Shown piece by piece: positions 43,959-53,398 of a stretch of 64,000 nucleotides of DNA. The DNA is taken from the NCBI RefSeq assembly GCF_018613065.1, contig NZ_JAGGQW010000047.1:109436-173435 (forward strand), read 5' to 3'. The DNA comes from Bacillus sp. ISL-7 (GTDB taxonomy: Bacteria; Bacillota; Bacilli; Bacillales_B; DSM-18226). Position 1 is the first letter of the stretch, and every line of letters starts with the position of its first letter. Both the position numbers and the translations under genes were made by a program. The notes below the pieces were generated by a model. That model was not told the DNA's origin. It did no database searches and saw only the letters and a list, made by a program, of their open reading frames with translations.

Positions 43959-44786
43959 ATGAGTAGAGAATATGGTTTATGTTTATGGACTTTTGGTGAT
44001 ATTTCTGTAGAAGAAAAGTGTAAATTAGCTAAGGATATTGGTGTAGATGGAGTAGAAGTTCAAGGAGATCTTACGCAAGATCCAGGGGAACTTGCAAATA
44101 TCTTGTCTAGATACGGGTTAAAGGTCTTATCTGTTACACCTGATAATGTGGATATCTCCAGTGAAAATGAAGATATAAGACTAGAGGCAGTGGGCTACTT
44201 TTTAAATCTACTGGATTGGGCAAGCGATTTAGGTGCAAACCGAATTTGTTTACATGGCGATGTGGGAAAAATAGCTGGAAGTGGAGATATTGCGAAGGAT
44301 TGGGAACTTCTTGTTGAAAGTTCCAGGGGAGTGATGAAAAAAGCTGTAGCTTTAAATATCGAAGTAGTATTCGAAGTGTTAAACCGCTATGAAAACCATC
44401 AAATTATTACGAATCAAGAGGCCCTGAAATTACTCGATTCTGTCAATAGTCCGAATTTTTCTATTCTTTTAGATGCCTATCATATGAATATTGAAGAAGC
44501 AGACCCTATTGATGCATTAAGAAAAGCAGGAAGTAAGTTAGGAATTTATCATGTAGCTGATTCTAATCGTCAAGCTGTGGGAAATGGTCATTCCAATATA
44601 AAAGGCCAAGTTGAAGCGTTACATGAAATTAATTATAATGGGCCAATCATTATGGAGATGACTGCAGAAGGTCCAAATCCTTTTACAGCTGTTAAAGGCC
44701 CAGATTATCTTCAGGTTCTGACCGATTACTATAAAACTTCATTAGAAAAACTAAAGGCATGGGATGCTTCAAAAATAGAAATATAA
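43959..44786 (+). CDS. sugar phosphate isomerase/epimerase, TIM barrel (module 1)
   Basis: A 275-residue xylose-isomerase-like barrel. Probable metal ligands are Glu in FEVLNRYE, Asp and His in LLDAYHMNIEE, His in YHVADSNR and Glu in IMEMTAEG, matching the ketose 3-epimerase/IolI-type superfamily. It probably isomerises an oxidised inositol (inosose) or dehydrates it. GAGGAGGAAG precedes the ATG. It closes module 1. Confidence 0.85.
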   Translation: MSREYGLCLWTFGDISVEEKCKLAKDIGVDGVEVQGDLTQDPGELANILSRYGLKVLSVTPDNVDISSENEDIRLEAVGYFLNLLDWASDLGANRICLHGDVGKIAGSGDIAKDWELLVESSRGVMKKAVALNIEVVFEVLNRYENHQIITNQEALKLLDSVNSPNFSILLDAYHMNIEEADPIDALRKAGSKLGIYHVADSNRQAVGNGHSNIKGQVEALHEINYNGPIIMEMTAEGPNPFTAVKGPDYLQVLTDYYKTSLEKLKAWDASKIEI

Positions 44787-45269
44787 TCATTAAATCACTA
44801 TAAATTAACCATTATATATCCAAGTGTAATTAGATATAGTATCAACAGTTAAGCAAAACAACACTAATTTTATGATTATATGTTAAAATCTAAAAGTTTT
44901 TTGGTTAATTTGGAAAAATAACAATTGTAATTTCCAATAGGAGTAGGTTACAATATAAGTAATAGGAAAGCGCTTACCCTAATTAGAAAAAAAGGAACAA
45001 TAAAAGGGTGGAATTACGGAGAATTTGCTGGGATATTTTTAGCGCAGTTGGCATTGCCTATAACCAACTGGTTCGCCTCTAATCCATTCAGATCGCAGAT
45101 TATGACTGCAGCGGGATTAAAAAATTCCCAACATCTTAGCAGCTTAAAAGACTTTTATAAAAAATTGTTTCTTACTTGAAAATTGATAATACCATTATCT
45201 CGTTTGGGTAAGCGCTTTACCAAAAAACTATTAAAAGCCAAAATGGATAATTGCAGAAAGGAGACCAAT
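44787..45269 (+). promoter_or_regulatory. ABC-operon promoter with LacI-type operators; possible gene remnant
   Basis: TTGTAA (44925-44930) and TACAAT (44949-44954) form a promoter with 18-base spacing. GGAAAGCGCTTACC (44965-44978) follows, and a second operator GGTAAGCGCTTTACC lies at 45207-45221, nearer the gene. An IolR-type unit (TAACCAAAAAA on the minus strand) sits at 44897-44907. Between the operators a frame without a proper start stays open up to 45179 (containing FASNPFRSQIMTAAG), which may be a decayed gene. Confidence 0.6.
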
Positions 45270-46778
45270 ATGGTTGTACGTGGAGGGAGTCTCCTCGAAA
45301 TTAAAGGAATTAAAAAAAGTTTTGCTCAAAACCATGTATTAAAGGGAATTGATCTTGACGTAAAACCGGGTGAAGTACATGTTCTGCTAGGGGAAAACGG
45401 TGCAGGTAAATCTACTTTAATCAAAATTTTAACAGGCGTGCATCAAAAGGACGCAGGAGAAATCTATTGGGAAGGGAACTCGGTTATACTAAATACCCCA
45501 GTTGATTCCATGAAACTAGGCATTGCTACAATTTATCAAGAACTAAATGTCATTCCTGAACTGAAAGTCTATGAAAATATCTTTCTTGGAAGAGAATTAA
45601 AACACGGCGGAAAAATGTCCTTGCTTAACCATAAAGCAATGCGCAAAGAAGCCGAGCGCTGCTTGGAGATGCTTGGCCAAAGCCCGAAACTTGCCGATAA
45701 ACAACTGGGAACACTTGGTATTGGACAGCAGCAGTTAGTTGAAATTGCAAAAGCAATCACGTTAGATGCCAAATTAATTATTATGGATGAGCCTACTTCC
45801 AGTTTAAGCGCCCAGGAAGTAGAACAGCTCTATAAAGTGGTCGAAGAGCTTAAGAAAAAAGGCATCGCCATTATCTTTATTTCCCATCGCCTTGAGGAAA
45901 TTAAACACCTTGGCGATCGGATAACCATTCTCCGAGATGGATTTAAAATTGAAACTTTACCAGTTAAAACAACAGATAGTGATTACTGGATTGAACTGAT
46001 GGTGGGACGAACATTAGATGAAAAGTTTCCAAAGCAGTCCTTTACCCTTGGAAAAGAGGGCTTTCGTGTTGAAGATTTAATCGTAGCAGGCACGACCGAA
46101 CCGGTTAATTTTTCAGTCCATTATGGAGAAATTGTTGGAATCTCTGGACTTGTAGGTGCAGGCCGTACAGAATTGGCCAGATCTATTTTTGGTGTCGATC
46201 ACCATAAAGGTGGGAAAGTCTATATTGAGGGTCAGGAAATTAAGATCAAATCTCCACGCGACGCCATTAACGCAGGGATAGCTTTTATTACAGAGGATCG
46301 CAAAAATGAAGGTCTACTGCTCGACATGACGCTTGACTTTAATATTGCTATAGCAAATATGGACAAGTTTAAAGGCAGTACAGGTTTGCTGGATGTAAGG
46401 GAAATGCGTAAGGAAGCACAAAATTATGTAAAAGAGTTAAAAATTCGTCCTGGTAATATTGAACTTCACTCCAGGAACTTGAGTGGCGGAAATCAGCAAA
46501 AGGTTGTTATTGCCAAGTGGTTATGCACACATGCGAAGGTATTTATTTTTGATGAGCCGACAAGAGGGATAGACGTAGGGGCAAAAGTTGAAGTTTATCG
46601 CTTGATGAATCAGTTAGTTGAAAACGGTTCCATTGTATTGATGATTTCTTCGGACCTTCCTGAAATTCTCGGGATGTGTGATCGAGTGCTGGTAATGAGT
46701 GAAGGGAAAATAACTGCAAATTTGTCGATCGAAGAAGCTTCACAGGACCGAATAATGAAGGCGGCTACAGGAGGATGA
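45270..46778 (+). CDS. sugar ABC transporter, double ATP-binding protein (RbsA type, module 2)
   Basis: A 502-residue protein with two ABC domains. The first has Walker A GENGAGKST, signature LGIGQQQLVEIAKA and Walker B LIIMDEPT. The second has a degenerate Walker A (GLVGAGRTE) and SGGNQQKVVIAKWL, as in RbsA/XylG/IatA-type importers. The ATG at 45270 follows GAAAGGAG; the upstream frame would start inside the operator. It powers uptake by the permease encoded 4 bases downstream. Confidence 0.92.
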   Translation: MVVRGGSLLEIKGIKKSFAQNHVLKGIDLDVKPGEVHVLLGENGAGKSTLIKILTGVHQKDAGEIYWEGNSVILNTPVDSMKLGIATIYQELNVIPELKVYENIFLGRELKHGGKMSLLNHKAMRKEAERCLEMLGQSPKLADKQLGTLGIGQQQLVEIAKAITLDAKLIIMDEPTSSLSAQEVEQLYKVVEELKKKGIAIIFISHRLEEIKHLGDRITILRDGFKIETLPVKTTDSDYWIELMVGRTLDEKFPKQSFTLGKEGFRVEDLIVAGTTEPVNFSVHYGEIVGISGLVGAGRTELARSIFGVDHHKGGKVYIEGQEIKIKSPRDAINAGIAFITEDRKNEGLLLDMTLDFNIAIANMDKFKGSTGLLDVREMRKEAQNYVKELKIRPGNIELHSRNLSGGNQQKVVIAKWLCTHAKVFIFDEPTRGIDVGAKVEVYRLMNQLVENGSIVLMISSDLPEILGMCDRVLVMSEGKITANLSIEEASQDRIMKAATGG

Positions 46779-46782
46779 GAAA

Positions 46783-47799
46783 ATGAGTCAAGTTCAATTA
46801 GTGACAGAATCAGAAAAGAATCTTTCGGTGAACACAGATCCAAAAGAAAAGATCACTTTAAAGAAAATAATTGGTAAGCTGGGACCTCTATTAGCTCTTG
46901 TCATCTTGGTTGTCATCCTTACCTGCCTATCAGATAAGTTTTTTACCGTAAATAACCTTATGAATATTGCCAGTCAATCATCCATTAATGCGTTAATGGG
47001 GCTTGGGATGCTTTTAGCAATCTTAACAGCAGGAATTGACTTATCAGTGGGTGCTATTCTTGCAGTATCAATCATGTTAATGGGGATCGTTACCGTTAAC
47101 CTGCAAATGAACCCATTTATTGGTATCATCGTTTGTCTTGGTGCAGGGACTTTATTAGGCTGGGTAAACGGAGCGTTATTAACGAAGCTGCATTTACCGC
47201 ATCCGTTTATCTCTACACTTGGTACACAATTCATCGGCCGCGGAATTGCTCTTATTGTAACTGCAGCCGCACCGATTGCCGGTTTCCCGGCTGCCATCCA
47301 ATTTGCCGGAAATCAATTTGTTGGTCCCATTCCGGTGAGCTTTCTTCTTGTCATTGTTGTTTATGTACTGTTTCATATTTTCCTTACAAGGTCAAAGACA
47401 GGCCGCTATATTTATGCAATCGGAGGCAATAAGGAAGCCGCCCGTCTGTCTGGAATAAATGTGGACCGAGTGCTGATGATCGTTTATTCACTTAGCGGTT
47501 TGATGGCGGGACTTGCGGGATTAGTAATGGTAGGGCAAGTTAACTCGGCATTCCCTCTTGCAGGACTAAACTATGAAACGAATGCCATTGCAGCTGTTAT
47601 TATTGGTGGCGCCAGCTTTTTCGGCGGGGTTGGTACAGTTTCAGGTACATTAATCGGGGCGCTAGTAATTGCTGTTCTTCAAAACGGCCTTAATCTTCTT
47701 AACGTTTCCGCAGATGCTCAACTGGCGGTAATCGGATTCGTTATCATTGCGGCAGTGTATGTTGACGTTCTTCGTCAACGCAAAAGTAAGAAAAACTAG
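46783..47799 (+). CDS. sugar ABC transporter permease (RbsC type, module 2)
   Basis: A 338-residue permease with about ten membrane helices and the branched-chain/ribose permease motif GINVDRVLMIVYSLSGLMAGLAG, plus the EAA-like GGNKEAARLSG. The start is 4 bases after the ATPase stop with GGAGGATGAG. With the binding protein downstream it forms a complete carbohydrate (probably inositol) importer of the CUT2 family. Confidence 0.93.
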   Translation: MSQVQLVTESEKNLSVNTDPKEKITLKKIIGKLGPLLALVILVVILTCLSDKFFTVNNLMNIASQSSINALMGLGMLLAILTAGIDLSVGAILAVSIMLMGIVTVNLQMNPFIGIIVCLGAGTLLGWVNGALLTKLHLPHPFISTLGTQFIGRGIALIVTAAAPIAGFPAAIQFAGNQFVGPIPVSFLLVIVVYVLFHIFLTRSKTGRYIYAIGGNKEAARLSGINVDRVLMIVYSLSGLMAGLAGLVMVGQVNSAFPLAGLNYETNAIAAVIIGGASFFGGVGTVSGTLIGALVIAVLQNGLNLLNVSADAQLAVIGFVIIAAVYVDVLRQRKSKKN

Positions 47800-47890
47800 T
47801 TCTGTGTGAAAAAGTTGATTCAAAAAATATCATCAAAGAATAATGCTCGGAGAATTCGATTTCTTAAACTTACATTTTAAGGGGGCAGAA

Positions 47891-48889
47891 ATGATGAAAA
47901 AACTTAGCGGAATTTTAATGATTAGTGTATTAGGGGCTGGATTAGTAATGGGGGGATGCAGCAATTCGGCTTCTCCAGGGGCAAGCAAGACTGCTTCTGG
48001 TTCTAATAAGTCTGCTTCAAATGAAGAGGTAAAGGTCTCTGTTGTTCTTAAAGCTTTAAATAGTGAATATTGGAAGCTGGTTCAGCGTGGTGCAATGGAT
48101 GCGGGTAAAAAAGATGGAGTTACCGTAGATGTAATGGGACCTAGTTCTGAAACGGATGTACAAAAACAAGTTACTCTGATTCAAGATCAAATTACCAATA
48201 ATGTGAATGCTTTGGTTGTCGCTCCTAGCCAACCGGCTACCGTACTTAATGTTCTTAAACAGGCCAATAGAAATAAGATTCCTGTCATTTTGGCAGATAC
48301 AGATGCAAACTATTCTGAAAAAGTTAGTTTCGTAGGAACAGGAAATTTAGTGGCCGGTCAAGAAGGTGGTAAATACATGGCCAATAAACTTCATAAAGGA
48401 GATAAGGTAGCCATCATTCGTGGAGCTTTAGGTGATAAAACCCACGATGACCGGACTAATGGAGCAGAAAAAGCCCTGAAAGCCGCTGGTATTAAAGTCG
48501 TGACGATTCAACCTGCTGATAGTGACAGAGCGAAAGCGATGAATGTAATGCAAAATATTCTTCAATCAAATCCTAAAATTAAAGCAGTATTCGTAACAAG
48601 CGAGGATATGGCATTAGGTGCATTACGTGCTGTTCAATCGAAAAACAGCAAAGTAATGGTTGTTGGTTTCGATGGAACATCAGAAGGATTAAATTCGATC
48701 AAAGCAGGCGGGCTGGATGCTGAGGTAGCCCAGGATCCTTATAAGATTGGTTATATGGCGGTAGATGCAGCGGTTAAAGCAATTCATGGACAGTCAGTTG
48801 ACAAACGAATTGATTCCGGTGCTAATATGATTACTAAAGAAAATGTGGATGAGTCACTTTCTAAGATTAAACAATATGTAGGTAATTAA
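47891..48889 (+). CDS. sugar-binding lipoprotein (RbsB/IbpA type, module 2)
   Basis: A 332-residue exported solute-binding protein with signal peptide and lipobox ending VMGGC, then a Ser/Ala-rich linker and a periplasmic-binding-protein type I fold (VVAPSQPATVLNVLKQ, VVGFDGTSEGLNSIKAG, AQDPYKIGYMAVDA). GGGGGCAG precedes tandem ATG codons; 47891 or 47894 could be used. The ligand is probably myo-inositol or a related cyclitol, by context only. Confidence 0.9.
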   Translation: MMKKLSGILMISVLGAGLVMGGCSNSASPGASKTASGSNKSASNEEVKVSVVLKALNSEYWKLVQRGAMDAGKKDGVTVDVMGPSSETDVQKQVTLIQDQITNNVNALVVAPSQPATVLNVLKQANRNKIPVILADTDANYSEKVSFVGTGNLVAGQEGGKYMANKLHKGDKVAIIRGALGDKTHDDRTNGAEKALKAAGIKVVTIQPADSDRAKAMNVMQNILQSNPKIKAVFVTSEDMALGALRAVQSKNSKVMVVGFDGTSEGLNSIKAGGLDAEVAQDPYKIGYMAVDAAVKAIHGQSVDKRIDSGANMITKENVDESLSKIKQYVGN

Positions 48890-49045
48890 TGGATAATAGG
48901 ATTTCCAAAATGTTTGTGAAAGTTTTAAGATAAGACGGGAAATTTGTTTTATAAAAGAGATTCCAACATAGCATTGCATCCCCTGGTAATCCTTTGTGGT
49001 AAAATAATACCAGTATAAGGATTTTTAAAGGGAGTTTGGAAGAAA

Positions 49046-50053
49046 ATGAAGCCTACGATCTATGATGTAGCTGAAAAGGCAGGGGTCTCGATTGCGACCG
49101 TTTCCAAGGTAATTAACGATACAGGCCGTATCAGTGAAGAAACGAGAAATAAAGTTCTGAAAATAATGCGGGAGCTTGAATATCAGCCAAGCAGTGTTGC
49201 TGCGGCTTTAACAGGTAAGCAAACCTTTACAATCGGTGTTCTTGTTCCTGATATTTCAAATGCCTTTTTTGCCGAAGTTGCCCGAGCGTTGGAAAACAAC
49301 GCTAGGGAAATGGGCTATTCCATTATTTTGTGCAGTACAGATTACCAGATTGAACGCGAACATGATTATTTAGAATTATTACAAAAAAAGCAGGTTGACG
49401 GGATTATTATTGCGACAGAGCCTGAAGATTGGAAGGCCTATAAAAGTCTTCAAAAGAGGGATATACCGCATTTAATGTTTTCTGTTGACAGCCTCCGTTT
49501 TTCATCACATATTGTAACAACAGATGATGTACGGGGAGGATATATGGCAGGAAGGTACCTCCTTGATATGGGGCATAGAGAAATTGCTATAATCGCAGAG
49601 CAAAACCGAGCCAGCGGCAGAATGCGTCTTGAAGGCTTTAAAAAATCCCTGGCTGATGAAGGGGTTGTCTTAAAGGATGAATGGACTTTGAATGCCATGT
49701 CTAAAATAGACGACGCAAAAGCTGCAGCAAGGAAGATATTGCAATTGGAGAATAGGCCGACAGCAGTGTTTGCTTCAACCGATTTAATTGCGGCAATTTT
49801 GATCAAGGAAGCACTAAAAGCACATATCCGCATACCAAATGATCTATCAATAGTTGGCTTTGATGATTCGATTTACGCGGAATTAACCGAACCCGGCTTA
49901 ACGACGATTGCACAGCCAAAGCAGGAGTTGGCAAAATTTGCGATGGATCAGCTTTTAAAGCTAATAAAAGACCCAAGGATCCCGCAGCAGCGAATTATGC
50001 TTTCACCTAAGTTGGTCGAACGTAAATCTGTACGAAACTTAAAAAATCTTTAA
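49046..50053 (+). CDS. LacI-family transcriptional regulator (module 2)
   Basis: A 335-residue LacI/GalR repressor with HTH TIYDVAEKAGVSIATVSKVIN and effector domain ending GFDDSIYAELTEPGLTTIAQP. It is similar throughout to the LacI of module 1. It lies between the ABC operon and the dehydrogenase/iolE pair. The shared GTAAGCGCTTAC-type palindromes before both are its likely operators. Confidence 0.92.
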   Translation: MKPTIYDVAEKAGVSIATVSKVINDTGRISEETRNKVLKIMRELEYQPSSVAAALTGKQTFTIGVLVPDISNAFFAEVARALENNAREMGYSIILCSTDYQIEREHDYLELLQKKQVDGIIIATEPEDWKAYKSLQKRDIPHLMFSVDSLRFSSHIVTTDDVRGGYMAGRYLLDMGHREIAIIAEQNRASGRMRLEGFKKSLADEGVVLKDEWTLNAMSKIDDAKAAARKILQLENRPTAVFASTDLIAAILIKEALKAHIRIPNDLSIVGFDDSIYAELTEPGLTTIAQPKQELAKFAMDQLLKLIKDPRIPQQRIMLSPKLVERKSVRNLKNL

Positions 50054-50054
50054 T

Positions 50055-50076
50055 GACGCCGATCGACTTTTCGGCG
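50055..50076 (+). terminator. hairpin after the module 2 LacI gene
   Basis: ACGCCG pairs with CGGCGT around a 10-base loop containing a T-run. The downstream T-tract is missing, so termination may be weak. Confidence 0.45.
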
Positions 50077-50091
50077 TGGGTATAGAGTAAG

Positions 50092-50104
50092 AGTAAGCGC
50101 TTAA
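50092..50104 (+). promoter_or_regulatory. LacI-type operator upstream of module 2 iolG
   Basis: GTAAGCGCTTAAC, nearly palindromic around GCGC and sharing AAGCGCTT with the operators at 44965 and 45207. An IolR-like TAACCAACATT overlaps its right end. Confidence 0.55.
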
Positions 50105-50128
50105 CCAACATTAATCGGAGGAATCACA

Positions 50129-51148
50129 ATGACATCATTAACAGTAGGAATAATTGGAGCAGGCCGTATTGGAAAATTACATGTAGATAATTTAAGAAAG
50201 ATACCACAAATTCGTATTAAAAGTGTTTCAGATGTTGTAATTGATCATCTAGAGGCATGGGGGAAGGAAAAACAAATTGAAGTACTGACAAACGATTACC
50301 ATGAATTGCTCGAAGATCCGGACATCCAAGCAGTTTTCATTTGTTCACCAACCAATACTCACGCAACAATCATTAAAGAAGCAGCACTTGCTGGCAAAGA
50401 CATCTTCTGTGAAAAGCCAGTAAGTTTTTCCGTAGAAGAAACAGAAGAAGCATTAGCTGTGGTTGAAAAAGCAGGAGTAAAGCTGCAAATTGGTTTTAAC
50501 CGCCGCTATGATCCGAATTTCCGGAGAATTCAAACACTTGTAAAAGATGGTCAAATTGGTCAACCGCATATTTTACGAATTACTTCACGTGATCCGCAGC
50601 CGCCAGGTGTTGATTATGTGAAAGCTTCCGGCGGATTGTTTATGGATATGATGATCCACGATTTTGATATGGCACGCTATGTAATGGGCAGTGAAGTTAT
50701 CGAGGTTTCTGCTGCCGGAGCAGTGCTTGTGGATCCGGCAATCGGTGAAGTTGGCGATATTGATACCGCTATCGTTACATTGAAATTTGACAATGGCGCA
50801 CTGGGAGTAATTGATAACAGCCGTCAGGCAGTGTACGGATATGATCAGCGCCTTGAAGTTTTCGGTGAAAAAGGGGCAGCACAAGCTGAAAACAATCGTC
50901 CTACAACTGTTGAAGTATCAACAGCAGAGGCTGTTACGCTAGATAAGCCGCTTTACTTTTTCCTTGAGCGTTACAATCAGGCCTATATTGATGAAGTAGT
51001 AGAATTTACTCGATCTATTCTTGAAAAGAAAGAAGTTGCCTGCACAGGCTTTGATGGCTTACAAGCGCAAAGAATCGCGAAAGCAGCAAAAGAATCGCTT
51101 GAAAAGGGTGCCCCAGTTCAATTAAATCAGGCAGTTCCAGTAATTTAA
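50129..51148 (+). CDS. iolG: inositol 2-dehydrogenase (module 2)
   Basis: A 339-residue Gfo/Idh/MocA oxidoreductase with GIIGAGRIGKLH Rossmann motif, FCEKPVSF, QIGFNRRYDPNF and the catalytic MMIHDFDMARY (Asp/His). The segment pattern fits the IolG family that oxidises myo-inositol, and often D-chiro-inositol, to an inosose with NAD. It is paired with an iolE homologue 155 bases downstream. A second, B. subtilis-type iolG is at 61695. Confidence 0.88.
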   Translation: MTSLTVGIIGAGRIGKLHVDNLRKIPQIRIKSVSDVVIDHLEAWGKEKQIEVLTNDYHELLEDPDIQAVFICSPTNTHATIIKEAALAGKDIFCEKPVSFSVEETEEALAVVEKAGVKLQIGFNRRYDPNFRRIQTLVKDGQIGQPHILRITSRDPQPPGVDYVKASGGLFMDMMIHDFDMARYVMGSEVIEVSAAGAVLVDPAIGEVGDIDTAIVTLKFDNGALGVIDNSRQAVYGYDQRLEVFGEKGAAQAENNRPTTVEVSTAEAVTLDKPLYFFLERYNQAYIDEVVEFTRSILEKKEVACTGFDGLQAQRIAKAAKESLEKGAPVQLNQAVPVI

Positions 51149-51172
51149 TAGAAATGTAGAAATGATACTACG

Positions 51173-51225
51173 AACCTCCTAATAGTAGAGAAGCCATCCG
51201 TTTGATCTGATGCAGTTAGGAGGTT
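51173..51225 (+). other. 10-bp inverted repeat between iolG and iolE
   Basis: AACCTCCTAA (51173-51182) and TTAGGAGGTT (51216-51225) are a perfect inverted repeat flanking 33 bases. The right arm contains an AGGAGG Shine-Dalgarno-like sequence that the left arm would hide. No gene starts within reach, so it may be a terminator-like or intergenic mRNA structure. Confidence 0.5.
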
Positions 51226-51303
51226 TGTATTAAATTACAAGGGAATGAGACGAATAGGCCATTATTGCAAAACACAGGACAATGAATGATGGAGGATAAG
51301 ACA

Positions 51304-52200
51304 ATGTTTAACGCAAATCAAGTAAAATTGGCAATTGCCCCAATCGGCTGGACGAACGATGATATGCCAGAACTCGGCAGCGAAGTTACCTTCGAGCAAT
51401 GCATAAGCGAAATGGCGCTTTCCGGTTTTTCGGGAAGTGAAGTGGGAAACAAGTATCCGCGAGACACAGAGGTTTTAAATAAGGCACTTTCTTTAAGAGG
51501 ATTAGAGATTGCAAGTGCTTGGTTTAGTTCCTTTTTAACATCAAAGCCATTTGAAGTAACCGCAAAAGCTTTTATAGTACACCGTGATTTTCTTCATGAA
51601 ATGGGTGCAAAAGTAATTGTGGTCTCAGAACAAGGCAACAGCATCCAGGGCCAAATGGAAACACCGCTATTTGCAAATAAACCTGTAAATACTGAAGAAG
51701 AATGGAAGCTCCTATCGGAAGGGCTGACTCGCCTTGGCGACCTGGCGGCCGAAAAAGGCATGAAAATCGTCTACCACCACCACATGGGGACAGGTGTGCA
51801 AAGCACAATAGAAATTGACCGCTTAATGGAAGGGACCGACCCTGAAAAAGTATCCCTACTTTACGATACAGGCCATCTTGTATTCTCTGGCGAAGATCAC
51901 CTGGCAGTGTTAAAAAAATACGTTGATCGAATCCATCACGTTCACTTAAAGGATGTCCGTATGGAAATTTTGGAAAGAGTACATAGTGAAAAAATGAGCT
52001 TTTTGCAGGCTGTAAAAGCAGGGGTTTTCACCGTACCAGGAGACGGCGTCATTGATTTCAAACCAGTATTTGAGGTACTAAGCGAAGCAGACTATAAAGG
52101 ATGGTTTGTAGTCGAGGCCGAACAAGATCCGGCAATTGCCAATCCATTTGAGTATGCAGTGAAAGCAAGAAAGTACATCAGGGAAACAGCCGGGTTGTAA
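51304..52200 (+). CDS. iolE: myo-inosose-2 dehydratase, IolE family (module 2)
   Basis: A 298-residue TIM-barrel dehydratase (B. subtilis IolE 297 aa) that removes water from scyllo-inosose to yield the trione precursor. Visible are [17 protein letters not shown], the HHHMGTGVQ metal motif, [18 protein letters not shown] and FVVEAEQDP. The start at 51304 follows TGGAGGA. A second IolE is encoded at 59225; this copy is the more divergent from B. subtilis. Confidence 0.9.
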   Translation: MFNANQVKLAIAPIGWTNDDMPELGSEVTFEQCISEMALSGFSGSEVGNKYPRDTEVLNKALSLRGLEIASAWFSSFLTSKPFEVTAKAFIVHRDFLHEMGAKVIVVSEQGNSIQGQMETPLFANKPVNTEEEWKLLSEGLTRLGDLAAEKGMKIVYHHHMGTGVQSTIEIDRLMEGTDPEKVSLLYDTGHLVFSGEDHLAVLKKYVDRIHHVHLKDVRMEILERVHSEKMSFLQAVKAGVFTVPGDGVIDFKPVFEVLSEADYKGWFVVEAEQDPAIANPFEYAVKARKYIRETAGL

Positions 52201-52352
52201 ATTGTACAGAAATGAGTTTGTTTGTCCAACAATCTGTTGAAAAAAGTAACGCTGGCGTCTAGAATGTATTTGAACCATTAAATAAGTGTACAAGACAAAA
52301 CGAAATAATGAAGAGATGAATAGACTATAAAAATTTAATAACTAAGATAAGT

Positions 52353-52384
52353 TGGATAGTCCTAGAGGCTATCCAGTTTTAATT
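52353..52384 (+). terminator. rho-independent terminator after iolE (module 2)
   Basis: TGGATAG pairs with CTATCCA around a CCTAGAGG loop, followed by TTTTAATT. Confidence 0.75.
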
Positions 52385-52392
52385 AAATATCA

Positions 52393-52407
52393 TGTAAAGC
52401 GTTTACG
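52393..52407 (+). promoter_or_regulatory. palindromic operator upstream of the AraC gene
   Basis: TGTAAAGCGTTTACG contains a one-mismatch palindrome GTAAAGCGTTTAC. It could be read by CcpA or a LacI-family repressor. Confidence 0.45.
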
Positions 52408-52428
52408 TCACTTTGAGAAGAGGTGCTT

Positions 52429-53340
52429 ATGTTGGATTTAAATAAATATCTATCTGGGAAAACTTCTTTGAATGATTATGTTCATCGTTTAAACCAAAAT
52501 GGCGCCTCTTTTCAAATTCATTATTGGGGAGTCATGCCGAAACATTATGACAATCAATTACATAAACATTCTTTTTTCGAAGTGTGTTATGTAGTTGAGG
52601 GGGAAGGGACTTACATAGACGACCAAAATACCTTTACTCTTCAAGAGAATACACTTTTTTTATCGAGACCTGAAATTTTACATCAAATAAAAAGTGAGAA
52701 GGGTTTGTCTTTATTATATGTTGCTTTTGATCTAATTGAATCAGAATCGAGTGAATACTGGATCAGAATCATGGAGACTGCCAAACAATGCACCGAAGTC
52801 ATTTTACATGATAAAGATGATATGGAAACAGCATTATTATGGAAATCACTGCTTATCCAGGCAACAAAGCGCCAAAATGAGTTTTTTGAAGAAATGCTTT
52901 CAAATATTGCTTATTCTCTTATTCTCTCCATATTGCAGGATTTTGTTCCTGCTTTGAATAAGAGTAATCATAAACATGATCCTGAGCAGCATTCCGTACT
53001 CCTTACGCAGGCGCAATTATATATTAATGACAATTTATCAAATTCCTTGAAGCTTACTGAAGTAGCTAAACATTTACATATATCCGGAAGACATTTGTCT
53101 CGTATTTTTGTATCTGAATTAGGAGTAAGTTTTTCAAAGTACGTTCAAGACGAACGAATAAAAAAAGCCATGATTTTACTCAAAAAATCAAATTTGTCGT
53201 TAAAAGAAATTGCTGAGGAAACGGGTTTTATGAATGTTCAATATTTTACCCGTGTTTTTACTTCCATGATGCAAATATCACCAGGAAAGTTTCGCTCTCT
53301 GTTTGTAGACCAAAATACAACTACATATTCGTATAGCTGA
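52429..53340 (+). CDS. AraC-family transcriptional regulator (module 3)
   Basis: A 303-residue regulator with an N-terminal cupin-type sensor (HKHSFFEVCYVVEGEGTYIDD, about 45-68) and a C-terminal double HTH (LTEVAKHLHISGRHLSRIF; LKEIAEETGFMNVQYFTRVF). The start at 52429 is preceded by AGAAGAGG. It lies ahead of the isomerase-dehydrogenase-porter genes, and a repeated 14-bp motif in their promoter region may be its target. Confidence 0.9.
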   Translation: MLDLNKYLSGKTSLNDYVHRLNQNGASFQIHYWGVMPKHYDNQLHKHSFFEVCYVVEGEGTYIDDQNTFTLQENTLFLSRPEILHQIKSEKGLSLLYVAFDLIESESSEYWIRIMETAKQCTEVILHDKDDMETALLWKSLLIQATKRQNEFFEEMLSNIAYSLILSILQDFVPALNKSNHKHDPEQHSVLLTQAQLYINDNLSNSLKLTEVAKHLHISGRHLSRIFVSELGVSFSKYVQDERIKKAMILLKKSNLSLKEIAEETGFMNVQYFTRVFTSMMQISPGKFRSLFVDQNTTTYSYS

Positions 53341-53373
53341 CACCTCCATTATTATATTGGGGGTGTTTTTTTA
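53341..53373 (+). terminator. rho-independent terminator after the AraC gene
   Basis: CACCTCC pairs with GGGGGTG, followed by TTTTTTT. Confidence 0.85.
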
Positions 53374-53398
53374 CGATTAAAATTTAATCATTTAAAGG

